Shown: positions 1 through 7,484 of the stretch, one piece after another
Position numbering within the stretch: the stretch's first letter is position 1
Layout of the letters: each line of letters begins with the position of its first letter
DNA from: an uncultured Eubacterium sp.
Lineage (GTDB): Bacteria; Bacillota; Clostridia; Lachnospirales; Lachnospiraceae
NCBI GenBank assembly: GCA_910589665.1
Contig: CAJUTR010000027.1
Span: 1-38,896, forward strand
Reading direction: 5' to 3'
DNA: 38,896 nucleotides
Notes under the pieces: generated by a model
Seen by the model: only the letters and a program-made list of their open reading frames with translations
What the model was told of the DNA's origin: nothing
The model's database searches: none
Translations under genes and position numbers: made by a program

Positions 1-39
1 TAAAAATATTGAAAAAGTCTACCAATCGGGTTGTTTTTG

Positions 40-107
40 TTGTATAATAAGCTTGGCGTATGGGATCACTTTCCTTTGTTATGTATTTTGGCAAACTTAT
101 TATAACA
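40..107. repeat. imperfect inverted repeat with TATAAT on both strands
   Basis: The arms at 40-55 and 92-107 match in 13 of 16 positions when one is reverse-complemented. Each arm carries TATAAT (43-48 on plus, 104-99 on minus), but I see no convincing -35 box for either. The rest of 1-194 is AT-rich and I see no gene in it. It could be a divergent promoter or operator, or a worn element end. Confidence 0.3.
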
Positions 108-194
108 CGAAAGTTATCCTGTACGTTATTCTTTTTTGAAAAAGTTGTAAAGTGGTGTTAATATTGAAAACATATCTAAAAACACAATAACAAT

Positions 195-1128
195 ATGAAA
201 GAAGTTGGATACATAAAAGAATATCACGGAATTTCACCTGATGCTGTGAGGTGGAAATCAATATAGTTCCCCAATCTGCAGAGATTGCTTGTGGCATATC
301 GTCACAAGCATCCCATGCGATTCAGGAAATCGGAGCTGGTGATCAGGGAATCATGCACGGTTACGCCACAAAAGAAACCTCTGAGTTTATGCCATTACCA
401 TATATCTTGGCGCGAAAACTCGTGCAAAGATTGGATCACGCTAGAGAAGAACGGGAAATAGATTACCTATTGTCAGACGGCAAAGCTCAGGTTTCCGTAC
501 TTTATGATGATGAGATGAAACCGTGTAAAATAGTAAATGTGGTCCTATCATCCCCCAAATTACAAAACATAGAGATCAAACAAATCCGAAAAGATCTGTA
601 TGAAAACATAATATGTAAAGTATTGCCGAGCGACATGCTGGATGAAGAAACAGGTATTTTTATCAATCCGACCGGACGATTTGTAAGCGGTGGAGCAAAA
701 GCGGATTGTGGACTTACTGGGAGAAAAAACATTGTCGATACCTATGGCGGTTGGGGAAGACATGGAGGCGGTGCCTTTTCTGGGAAGGATCCGACGAAAG
801 TTGATCGCTCGGGAGCCTTTATGGCGAGATATATTGCCAAGAATTTGATCACCTCAAATGCCTGTGAGAGGGCTGACGTCCAAATTGCATATGCCATCGG
901 AAGGAAAGAGCCTATGGGGTCTATATTGATACGTTTGGAACAGGGGAACTACAGGACGAAGTGATCGCGAAAAATGTACAAGATCAAGTGGATCTATCCC
1001 TAGGGGCGATCATTCAAAAATTTGATCTAAAAAAACCGATGTACAAGCAATTGGCGGAATATGGGGCTTTTGGGCATAAGCACCTTAACCTTCCCTGGGA
1101 AAAAATAATATATTATATGGGGCGTTAA
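195..1128 (+). pseudogene. S-adenosylmethionine synthetase (MetK) relic
   Basis: MetK makes S-adenosylmethionine from ATP and methionine. Three frames, read in order, give MetK signatures: GYIKEYHG (about 204-227), GAGDQG, INPTGRF, DCGLTGRK, DTYGGWGRHGGGAFSGKD and KVDRSGAF (251 to about 910), then IDTFGTGE, QVDLSLG, YGAFGH and LPWEK to a TAA at 1126-1128. The frame changes lie near 247-252 and 909-914. The first 70 or so residues, including the HPDK motif, are missing and nothing upstream supplies them. A truncated gene with two frameshifts should be dead. Functional MetK is expected elsewhere in the genome. The next gene begins in the same frame directly after the stop. Confidence 0.8.
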
Positions 1129-1131
1129 GAT

Positions 1132-1455
1132 TTGTGGTTAAAACCGGGATTTACGCAGCAGGACATGGCCAATGAACTGTATTAGGATGTTTCCTCGTAT
1201 CAGAAGATCGAAAGTGGAAAAACCCTTATGACTCTGGATAAGGCGGTGCAGCTGCACAGAAATTATAATGTGGATTTAAATTATTTTATTGCTGGAGATT
1301 CTTTGGACAGTGAAGATGTTGTCATTCATGTTCTGGAAAATGCCCCCAAAGATCAAAGTTCCGAAATGATCGTTCGCCTGCAGGAGTACATGATCCGTAT
1401 AATAAAAATGAGCCAGAAGAAAGGAAATGAAACAGATACTAATACTGGAAGATAA
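1132..1455 (+). pseudogene. XRE-family HTH regulator, broken by in-frame TAG
   Basis: Frame +1 reads as the second half of an XRE helix-turn-helix: PGFTQQDMANELY, a TAG at 1183-1185, then DVSSYQKIESGK and TLDKAVQLHRNYNVDLNYFIAGD. This is the usual recognition-helix and IESGK pattern. The N-terminal first helix is missing because the frame opens right after the metK relic's stop. Its 3' end overlaps the following response regulator by 29 bases, which suggests the two were once one operon. The tail of about 40 residues has no recognisable domain. Restart at 1228 would leave no complete DNA-binding domain. Confidence 0.7.
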
Positions 1456-2146
1456 TGACCTGACACGAAACAAACTGGTAAAGATTTTGGAGTCCATAGA
1501 GCCACGGGTCCATATCTTCCCTTTTTCAAAACTGGAGGATGCGCTTGGATTTGCGCTAACTCATCGAATCGACTTCTTTTTGGTAGACATTATACTGCGT
1601 CCCAAAGAGAGAAATGATTTCTCGGGCATACAATTTGTTGGAAAGATAAAAGAATGTACTGCCTGCGGGACGGCAGAGGTTGTGTTTATTACTGCGCTCG
1701 CTGGCTTGGAGGTAGAATTACTGCACCGGGTTCACTGTTACGATTACATCGAAAAACCGATTGACGAGATGCGGGTAAAATGGATCGTGACCGAGATTGT
1801 TGAGAGAGGGGAACGGGCAGCCGGATTGCCAGAACGGATTTATTTCAGGAGCGATGGGATTTCATATCCTGTTGATGTGGCGCAGATCCGATATGCTGTT
1901 TACCAGAACAGGGAATTGTCGATCCATACGGGAGAAGAGTGTATCAAGATGCCAAATTTCCCTTTAAAAAGGTTTTTGGGACAGGTAAGGGATACCGTTT
2001 TTCTGTCACCGTTAAAAGGAACAGCCGTAAATATTTCGTACATAAAGTCGGTAGACTATGTCAATCAGTTTATTTACCTGAGAGGAATCAAAGAACCAGT
2101 ATGTATGGGATCAATGCTGAAGAAAAGATTAGAAAGGAATATTTAG
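1427..2146 (+). CDS. LytTR-family response regulator (AgrA/VirR-like)
   Basis: This is a 239-residue two-component response regulator. The N-terminal receiver (about 1-120) has the acidic pair in LEDND, Asp54 in LVDII as the likely phospho-acceptor, a Thr in FITAL, and the Lys of IEKPID. The C-terminal half (about 135-239) has a LytTR DNA-binding pattern: IYFRSDGISYPV, an FLSPLKGTAVNISYIKSVD core and a basic end. AAGGAA lies just before the ATG. It looks intact, while its neighbours, an XRE gene upstream and its presumed kinase downstream, each carry a TAG stop. LytTR regulators usually control quorum sensing, bacteriocin or virulence genes; no target is visible here. Confidence 0.85.
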   Translation: MKQILILEDNDLTRNKLVKILESIEPRVHIFPFSKLEDALGFALTHRIDFFLVDIILRPKERNDFSGIQFVGKIKECTACGTAEVVFITALAGLEVELLHRVHCYDYIEKPIDEMRVKWIVTEIVERGERAAGLPERIYFRSDGISYPVDVAQIRYAVYQNRELSIHTGEECIKMPNFPLKRFLGQVRDTVFLSPLKGTAVNISYIKSVDYVNQFIYLRGIKEPVCMGSMLKKRLERNI

Positions 2147-2748
2147 ACGCTTTTGACAAAGTGATCGATCAGATGAAAATTCGTCAGCACAAATTTCAAA
2201 ACCAACGGGATGCTATTTATTCGCTGCACCGGATCTACGATGATTATAATACATTGGTTGAGGCACAAAGAAGGTATTTGGGAAAGTTGGCTGATTATGA
2301 GCTGCCGACCGATGTCCTGATATTGGAAAACCTTATTGTCATTGCCCATTTATACGAAAAAATAAAAGAGGCTCAGGAAACAGGGGTGAGGATCAGGCTG
2401 AGATTATCTTGTAGTCTGGTGGAATGCGGAATTCATGATATCCACCTGGTAGAGATTTTTGGAACATTTTTGGATAATGCGATCTAGGATATGCAGGAAA
2501 CGGAATTTCTCTATATTGAGGTAAGGCGGGAAGAGAGGACTACACTTCGGGTGGCAAATCCGCATCGAAAAAGGAAGAACCAGGAATTTTTAAAAATGTT
2601 CGAGATGGGTTATAGTACGAAAGGCGACAATCGGGGAGTTGGTTTGTACCAGGTAAAAAAACTGGCCCAGAAATATAAGTGTGAACTGGTGGCTGAAAAT
2701 CAGGTCATGGACGGGAAGAATTATGTATGCTTTACGTTGAAGATCTGA
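2101..2748 (+). pseudogene. GHKL sensor kinase (AgrC-type), cytoplasmic, broken by TAG
   Basis: This looks like the kinase partner of the LytTR regulator, overlapping its end by 46 bases. His30 in RQHKFQNQ fits the HDFxNH-like phospho-acceptor of AgrC-type kinases. The ATP-binding half shows an N-box (FLDNAI) and a G-box (GYSTKG, RGVGLY). A TAG at 2485-2487, codon 129, falls directly after FLDNAI, where the family often has Glu, so a single GAG-to-TAG change would explain it. The frame then runs intact to 2748. The membrane sensor region of AgrC is absent, so this was either a soluble kinase or is already N-terminally truncated. The start at 2101 is uncertain; AGAGGAA lies 13 bases upstream. 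Confidence 0.7.
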
Positions 2749-2821
2749 TGAGGAAAGCCAGAAAAAATGTTGGTAAAAACGCTTCATTCACAGAACGCTG
2801 GGTGGAATGAATCACCTATTG

Positions 2822-2830
2822 TGCTATAAT
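2822..2830 (+). promoter_or_regulatory. extended -10 promoter for XRE gene
   Basis: TGCTATAAT matches an extended -10 about 40 bases before the next start codon. The -35 region is weak. Confidence 0.45.
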
Positions 2831-2869
2831 TCGGAGATATACGGAAACGAAAGAATAGGTGGTGTTACA

Positions 2870-3199
2870 ATGTTAGATAACAATACAGTAGGAGAACGCA
2901 TCAAGTATCTGCGTTTAACCAGAAAAATGACAAGAGAGGAACTTGCGGAGGCGGCAGAAATATCAACCTTATTTTTATATGAGATCGAGACGGGGAAAAA
3001 GAGTTTCTCGGCATATACTTTGGATAAGCTGGCGCAGGCACTGGATCTTACGACCGATTATATACTTCATGGAGATGAAAATGAAACAGAGCTTGCATGT
3101 GCGGCCTCAAGGGAAGAACGGCATGAAATCAAGCTGCGCATCGCACAGAAATTATTGGAAAAGGCATATAGGGAAATCCAGGGGTTGTTGAACGGCTAA
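2870..3199 (+). CDS. XRE-family transcriptional regulator
   Basis: This 109-residue protein has one helix-turn-helix of the Cro/C1 type at about 6-62: GERIKYLRLTRKMTREELAE, the turn and recognition helix around EISTLFLYEIETGKKSFS, then TLDKLAQALDLTTDYIL. A basic, helical tail with EIKLRIAQKLLEKAY follows and probably dimerises. The ATG at 2870 is chosen because GGTGG lies just before it and the HTH begins a few residues later; an upstream in-frame ATG at 2807 precedes the likely promoter. It stands alone. Small XRE proteins of this kind often repress their own gene or a nearby element, but no operator is visible. Confidence 0.85.
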   Translation: MLDNNTVGERIKYLRLTRKMTREELAEAAEISTLFLYEIETGKKSFSAYTLDKLAQALDLTTDYILHGDENETELACAASREERHEIKLRIAQKLLEKAYREIQGLLNG

Positions 3200-3232
3200 A
3201 TAAAATTGACCTCCTTCTCAACTACCTCTTGT

Positions 3233-3261
3233 TTTACGAATCCCCCCATCCCTGCTATACT
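3233..3261 (+). promoter_or_regulatory. promoter for HTH-FlhA-like gene
   Basis: TGCTATACT (-10 at 3256-3261, extended) lies 17 bases after a weak TTTACG. AAGGAGG at 3294-3300 is the ribosome site of the gene that follows. Confidence 0.45.
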
Positions 3262-3308
3262 AAAAGAAAATCAATAAAAACGAACAATCCCAAAAGGAGG
3301 TAGCAGAG

Positions 3309-4130
3309 ATGGATCAAACACATTTTGGAAACCAGATCTCCCGGCTTCGCCAGAACAAAAATATGACACAGGAGCAGCTGGCCGCCCGGATCGGTGTGAC
3401 GCCGCAGGCACTGAGCAGATGGGAGCGCGGCCAGAGTCTGCCCGATCTCACCCTCTTAACCGAAATCTGCCAGATCCTGGAGGTCTGCGCGGATGAACTC
3501 TTAGGAATATCAACCCTAAAGCCCCCGAAACAAAACCACGACCGGCACCATGAAGTGGTATGGAGCCGTCTCCGCAATTGTCTGGAACCGCTGGAACTGA
3601 TCTTCGGTGAAAAACTGGTGCCGGTATTCATGAACGATACCTATATGCAGAAAATAGTAGAACAACGTGAAAGGCTAGCCACAGAAGGAATGTTAATGCC
3701 AGTCGTGCGGGTGCGGGATGAACTGGAACTGGAAACAAACGAATTTCAGATCGTCTCCTACCGCCGCAAACTGTATTCCGAGCGGCTCACATCCTTTGGT
3801 GAGCGTACATGTGACTATATTTGCGACTGCCTGGGCAGAGCCGTACAGGACAATTACGCCCATATTCTGAATCAGGAACTCGTCAAAGAACTTACCGACA
3901 ATTTGCAGATCAAATACCCCGTGCTGGTCGGCGGGGCCGTACCTGGCCGCATTTCATACGGGTTATTGACCGATGTACTGAAAACGTTGATCCGTGGGGG
4001 CCACTCAATCGCATATCTGGAAAAAGTGATCGAAATACTCGACCGTGTTCTGCGCAGATCTTCAGAAACCCCGGAAGAGGAACTGGCCCGGATCGTTTTG
4101 CAGAAGCTGGAGGAATACATCTCTTCTTGA
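3309..4130 (+). CDS. XRE HTH fused to FlhA-like (FHIPEP) cytoplasmic domain
   Basis: This is a 273-residue protein in two parts. Residues 7-66 are a clear XRE helix-turn-helix (RLRQNKNMTQEQLAARIGV, SRWERGQSLPDL). Residues about 95-270 resemble the cytoplasmic domain of FlhA/FHIPEP, the export-gate protein of the flagellar type III apparatus: GEKLVPVF, MPVVRVRDELELETNEF (compare PxIRIRDNxxLxPNEY), LVKELTDNLQIKYPVLV and DVLKTLIRGGHSI (compare QNLLREGxSIRDL). No membrane segment is present, so it should be cytosolic. A regulator reading flagellar export state or substrates is one idea. The copper operon just downstream has its own promoter, so a copper role is not implied. The HTH is certain; the FlhA relation rests on motif spacing. 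Confidence 0.8.
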   Translation: MDQTHFGNQISRLRQNKNMTQEQLAARIGVTPQALSRWERGQSLPDLTLLTEICQILEVCADELLGISTLKPPKQNHDRHHEVVWSRLRNCLEPLELIFGEKLVPVFMNDTYMQKIVEQRERLATEGMLMPVVRVRDELELETNEFQIVSYRRKLYSERLTSFGERTCDYICDCLGRAVQDNYAHILNQELVKELTDNLQIKYPVLVGGAVPGRISYGLLTDVLKTLIRGGHSIAYLEKVIEILDRVLRRSSETPEEELARIVLQKLEEYISS

Positions 4131-4163
4131 CAGATCTCTCAGTGGTATTCTTGATGTTCGGGA

Positions 4164-4192
4164 TTGACATATACCCCCTGGGGGTATATAAT
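4164..4192 (+). promoter_or_regulatory. copper operon promoter with CsoR operator
   Basis: TTGACA (4164-4169), a 17-base spacer and TATAAT (4187-4192) form a perfect consensus promoter. The palindrome at 4169-4189, TACCCCC and its mirror GGGGGTA around a central T with AT arms, fills the spacer. It fits the GC-core dyads bound by CsoR. Binding would block RNA polymerase, so csoR and copA should be repressed without copper. Confidence 0.85.
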
Positions 4193-4213
4193 AAGAAAAA
4201 TGATACAGGAAGT

Positions 4214-4241
4214 CCTGCATAACCCACTGGGTATATGCAGG
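4214..4241 (+). promoter_or_regulatory. leader hairpin of the copper transcript
   Basis: CCTGCAT (4214-4220) pairs with ATGCAGG (4235-4241), and inside it ACCC (4222-4225) can pair with GGGT (4229-4232). It lies just downstream of the -10. No U-run follows, so it is not a simple terminator. It could be an mRNA-stabilising leader. Confidence 0.4.
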
Positions 4242-4247
4242 CTGGAA

Positions 4248-4298
4248 ATGGAGAAACTACCGATGGAGGCAGCTGGCGCTAGGAGAAACTGCTGCTAG
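4248..4298 (+). CDS. possible 16-residue leader peptide ending Cys-Cys
   Basis: ATG at 4248 opens a 16-codon frame, MEKLPMEAAGARRNCC, ending in TAG at 4296-4298. Its start copies that of CsoR (MEKLWMEKDCCC), because both lie in the same tandem leader repeat. The ribosome site is weak. It may be only a by-product of the repeat. Confidence 0.25.
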   Translation: MEKLPMEAAGARRNCC

Positions 4299-4374
4299 GA
4301 GGAAATCGCCGATTTGGAAACTGCTGATAGGGGAGATTGCCGATGGAGAAACTGTGGATGGAAAAAGATTGTTG
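4249..4374 (+). repeat. four imperfect ~31-base repeats before and into csoR
   Basis: Units beginning near 4249, 4280, 4313 and 4344 share GGAGAAACT or GGAAACT followed by a GATGG/GATAGG-like block, and the last runs into the csoR start. Each copy offers a GGAG-like Shine-Dalgarno core. It looks like local duplication of the csoR initiation region. Confidence 0.55.
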
Positions 4375-4660
4375 CTGCACGGATAAGAGGAAAAAACGAG
4401 ACGAACAAGAATATAAAGATCTGCTCAACCGCTTAAAGCGGATTGAAGGGCAGGTGCGCGGCGTGCAGAACATGGTGGAAAAAGACAGTTATTGTATTGA
4501 CATCCTGACACAGGTGTCAGCCATCACCGCGGCCCTGAACAGCTTTAACAAAGTGCTGCTGGCAAACCACATCCGTACGTGCGTCACGGATGATATCAGG
4601 GATGGTGGAGGTGAATCCGTCGACGAACTGGTGGCGGTCCTTCACAAATTGATGAAATAG
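4343..4660 (+). CDS. csoR: copper-sensing repressor CsoR
   Basis: CsoR is a cytoplasmic all-helical repressor that leaves DNA when it binds Cu(I). This 105-residue protein has the family core (RLKRIEGQVRGV) and all three copper ligands: Cys51 in SYC, and His76 and Cys80 in NHIRTC. An unusual extra Cys10-Cys11-Cys12 sits in the N-terminal tail. The ATG at 4343 is preferred over a TTG at 4337 because AGGGGAG at 4329-4335 is well spaced only for the ATG. It is the first main gene of the operon, downstream of a matching operator, and copA follows after 15 bases. Autoregulation is therefore very likely. Confidence 0.92.
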   Translation: MEKLWMEKDCCCTDKRKKRDEQEYKDLLNRLKRIEGQVRGVQNMVEKDSYCIDILTQVSAITAALNSFNKVLLANHIRTCVTDDIRDGGGESVDELVAVLHKLMK

Positions 4661-4675
4661 AAAAGTGAGGATCTT

Positions 4676-7330
4676 ATGGAACAATATCACGTAACAGGCA
4701 TGAGCTGCGCGGCGTGCAGCTCCCGGGTCGAAAAAGCAGTCTGTAAAGTATCTGGTGTATCATCGGTATCGGTAAACCTTCTGACCAACTCAATGGGCGT
4801 AGAGGGAACCGCGCCGGCCGATCTTATCGTAAAAGCCGTAGAAGACGCCGGCTATCACGCAGAACCGAAAAACAGCAAAAACAAGAATGCCGCCGGTGCA
4901 GACACCACCAGATCAAACATCATTGGCGTGAATACAACTGGCGGGAACACTTTGTCCGCCGATCCAGCCAGCGCGCTCGAAGACCACGACACCCCCAAAC
5001 TCCGCGCGCGGCTACTCGTATCCGTTTCCATTCTTGTCGTGCTCATGTATATTTCAATGGGAAATATGATGTGGGGATGGTATCTGCCCGAAGCGCTGGA
5101 ACAAAACCAAATGGCGCTCGCCTTGATCCAGCTTTTGCTGACGACGGCGATCATGGTCATCAACCAGCGCTTCTTCATCAGCGGCTTCCGAGGACTCTGG
5201 CACAGGGCGCCGAATATGGACACGCTCGTCGCGCTCGGCGCGGGAGCAGCGTACGGATACAGCCTGTATGCCCTGTTTGCTATGTCTTATGCGCTGACAG
5301 ACGGAGATCTGGCACATATGCACCACTATGTCCACGAATTGTACTTTGAATCCGCTGCCACGATCCTGACATTGATCACGGTGGGAAAAACACTGGAAGC
5401 GCGCTCGAAAGGGCGGACGACCGATGCGCTCAAAAGCCTGATGAGACTTGCGCCCCAGCGGGCAGTGCTGCTCGTGAATGGCACGGAACAGGAAGTGCCG
5501 ATTGGGCGGGTAAAAAAAGGAGATTTGTTTGTCGTGCGCCCCGGGGAAAGCATTCCGGTGGATGGCATTGTGGTCAAAGGAAATGGTTCAGTCAACGAGG
5601 CGGCGCTTACCGGAGAGAGTATACCCGTCGATAAAGCGGAAGGCGATACCGTTTCAGCCGCCACGATCAATCAGGACGGTTTTTTGACCTGCCAGGCGGA
5701 CCGAGTAGGAGAAGATACGACCCTTTCCCAGATCATTCAAATGGTAAGCGATGCCGCAGCGACAAAAGCGCCGATCGCAAAAGTTGCGGATCGCGTATCC
5801 GGGGTATTTGTTCCTATTGTAATCGCGATTGCCGCGCTTACGATCATCGTTTGGATGATGACTGGGCAGAGTTTCGGGTACGCGCTGGCAAGAGGGATTT
5901 CGGTACTTGTCATAAGTTGCCCGTGCGCGCTCGGGCTGGCGACTCCGGTGGCGATCATGGTCGGAAACGGAATGGGAGCCAAAAATGGGATCTTATTCAA
6001 AACGGCCGTTTCCTTAGAAGAAACGGGAAAGGCGCAGATCGTCGTGCTGGATAAGACTGGTACGATCACGCTTGGAGAACCGAAAGTTACCGATGTGATA
6101 GCCGCATCCGATGGACTTCAGGACGAACTGATCCGGACCGCCTATGCGCTCGAGTGCATGAGCGAGCATCCGCTGGCAAAAGCAGTCGTAGAATACGGAA
6201 GCAGCCGCGGTATACAAAAAGAAATGGTCAGCAGTTTCAAAGCGGTATCGGGAAACGGCCTGCAGGGAATGATGGGAAACGACCAGATCACAGGCGGGAA
6301 GCAGGAATATATCGAGACAGTGGCGGAGATTCCGGAAAAGATTCTCGAAACGAGTGACCGTCTCGCCGGCGAGGGAAAAACGCCACTCTATTTTGCGAAA
6401 AATAATACGCTCTTAGGCTGTATCGCGGTGGCCGACGTGATGAAAGAGGACAGTCCGAAGGCCATCCGAGACATGCAGCGTATGGGGATGAAAGTCGTAA
6501 TGCTGACGGGCGATAACGAGCGGACGGCGAAGGCAATCGGAACCGAGGCGGGTGTGGATGAGATCATTGCTGGTGTACTGCCAGACGGGAAAGAGGAGCA
6601 GGTGCGCAAATTCGCATCACAGGGTAAGGTCATAATGGTAGGGGACGGCATCAACGATGCCCCGGCCCTGACGAGAGCGGATATAGGAATCGCCATCGGG
6701 GCGGGGACCGACGTCGCTGTCGATGCGGCGGACGTTGTTTTGATGAAAAGCCGCCTGTCAGATGTGCCGGCGGCGATCCGGCTGAGCCGCGGCGTGCTGA
6801 AAAATATCCATGAAAATCTGTTCTGGGCATTCGTTTACAATGTCATTGGTATTCCTCTGGCGGCAGGCGTCTGGATCCCGCTCTTTGGCTGGCAGCTCAA
6901 TCCGATGTTCGGGGCGGCGGCCATGGGACTTTCCAGTTTTTGCGTCGTCAGCAATGCCCTGCGGCTGAACTGGCTCGACGTGCATGGCGGAAAGCGCAGC
7001 GGGAGCAGGAGAGAAGAGTCGCGCACAGACGGGGCGGGGACGATGGAAACGTATGCGGATGCAAACAAAGAAACCGCGCGGGAAATATCAAAATGTTATG
7101 AAGAAAAGGAGAAAAAAATCATGAAAAAGACAATGAAGATTGAAGGAATGATGTGTGGACACTGTGAGGCAAGGGTCCAGAAGTGCCTTGAGAAGTTGGA
7201 TGGCGTGGAGAGCGCCGCTGTGAGTCATGAGAGCGGTACGGCTGAGGTGACGCTGACAGCCGATGTATCAGATGATATATTACGCAAGGCGGTGGAAGAA
7301 CAGGATTATCAGGTGATAGGAATAGAATAA
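4676..7330 (+). CDS. copA: Cu(I)-exporting P1B-type ATPase with C-terminal CopZ-like domain
   Basis: This 884-residue membrane pump should export Cu(I) at the cost of ATP. In order: an N-terminal heavy-metal domain with Cys11-Ala-Ala-Cys14; paired membrane helices from about 100; the actuator TGES motif; the metal-site motif Cys415-Pro-Cys417; Asp459 in DKTGT, which is phosphorylated; HPLAKA; and GDGINDAPAL. After the last helices (about 775) comes a charged linker, then a second heavy-metal domain at 816-884 with MCGHC (Cys827, Cys830). That domain begins at Met816, which has an AAAGGAG nine bases upstream, so a free 69-residue copper chaperone may also be made. It is transcribed with csoR. 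Most CopA proteins carry such domains only at the N-terminus. Confidence 0.95.
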   Translation: MEQYHVTGMSCAACSSRVEKAVCKVSGVSSVSVNLLTNSMGVEGTAPADLIVKAVEDAGYHAEPKNSKNKNAAGADTTRSNIIGVNTTGGNTLSADPASALEDHDTPKLRARLLVSVSILVVLMYISMGNMMWGWYLPEALEQNQMALALIQLLLTTAIMVINQRFFISGFRGLWHRAPNMDTLVALGAGAAYGYSLYALFAMSYALTDGDLAHMHHYVHELYFESAATILTLITVGKTLEARSKGRTTDALKSLMRLAPQRAVLLVNGTEQEVPIGRVKKGDLFVVRPGESIPVDGIVVKGNGSVNEAALTGESIPVDKAEGDTVSAATINQDGFLTCQADRVGEDTTLSQIIQMVSDAAATKAPIAKVADRVSGVFVPIVIAIAALTIIVWMMTGQSFGYALARGISVLVISCPCALGLATPVAIMVGNGMGAKNGILFKTAVSLEETGKAQIVVLDKTGTITLGEPKVTDVIAASDGLQDELIRTAYALECMSEHPLAKAVVEYGSSRGIQKEMVSSFKAVSGNGLQGMMGNDQITGGKQEYIETVAEIPEKILETSDRLAGEGKTPLYFAKNNTLLGCIAVADVMKEDSPKAIRDMQRMGMKVVMLTGDNERTAKAIGTEAGVDEIIAGVLPDGKEEQVRKFASQGKVIMVGDGINDAPALTRADIGIAIGAGTDVAVDAADVVLMKSRLSDVPAAIRLSRGVLKNIHENLFWAFVYNVIGIPLAAGVWIPLFGWQLNPMFGAAAMGLSSFCVVSNALRLNWLDVHGGKRSGSRREESRTDGAGTMETYADANKETAREISKCYEEKEKKIMKKTMKIEGMMCGHCEARVQKCLEKLDGVESAAVSHESGTAEVTLTADVSDDILRKAVEEQDYQVIGIE
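7121..7330 (+). CDS. possible free CopZ made by internal initiation within copA
   Basis: AAAGGAG at 7105-7111 lies nine bases before an in-frame ATG at 7121. The product would be a complete 69-residue CopZ-type chaperone (MKKTMKIEGMMCGHCEARV) with the usual betaalphabeta-betaalphabeta length. It reads in frame with copA and shares its stop. E. coli copA is known to give a short chaperone by ribosomal frameshifting; here internal initiation could give an equivalent product. Expression is inferred only. Confidence 0.5.
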   Translation: MKKTMKIEGMMCGHCEARVQKCLEKLDGVESAAVSHESGTAEVTLTADVSDDILRKAVEEQDYQVIGIE

Positions 7331-7337
7331 GCCGTTT

Positions 7338-7354
7338 GTGCCTGTTTTAGGCAC
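7338..7354 (+). terminator. weak hairpin after copA
   Basis: GTGCCT and AGGCAC form a perfect six-base stem with a GTTTT loop. No U-run follows, so termination is uncertain. Confidence 0.3.
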
Positions 7355-7377
7355 TATATGGAATTGTGGAAAACCGC

Positions 7378-7406
7378 TTGTATTCTTGTGGAATATTTGC
7401 TATAAT
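7378..7406 (+). promoter_or_regulatory. promoter of the GH43 gene
   Basis: TTGTAT (7378-7383), 17 bases, TATAAT (7401-7406). AGGAGG before the ATG at 7485 leaves a leader of roughly 70 bases in which I see no recognised riboswitch. Confidence 0.65.
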
Positions 7407-7484
7407 TGATTTATGTACGTTGTGCGAGTGTTTAGTCCTTAACATCAAAGCATCATACGAAAATATTTTATAGGAGGTATTTCC

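Noticed and set aside
100..297. A 65-residue minus-strand frame near the left edge
   Set aside because: No ribosome site, no recognisable motif, and it overlaps the metK relic.
1939..2100. Kinase frame extended upstream to ATG 1939
   Set aside because: The residues before 2101 are only the shifted reading of the LytTR domain, with no kinase or membrane character.
1183..2487. TAG read as an amino acid in the XRE and kinase genes
   Set aside because: csoR in the same window ends in TAG at 4658-4660 just before copA, and no suppressor tRNA or pyrrolysine gene is visible. The neighbouring metK relic has frameshifts, so decay is simpler.
3821..4222. Plus-strand frame of 133 residues overlapping the HTH-FlhA gene
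   Set aside because: Shadow of the real frame; it crosses the copper promoter and has no domain.
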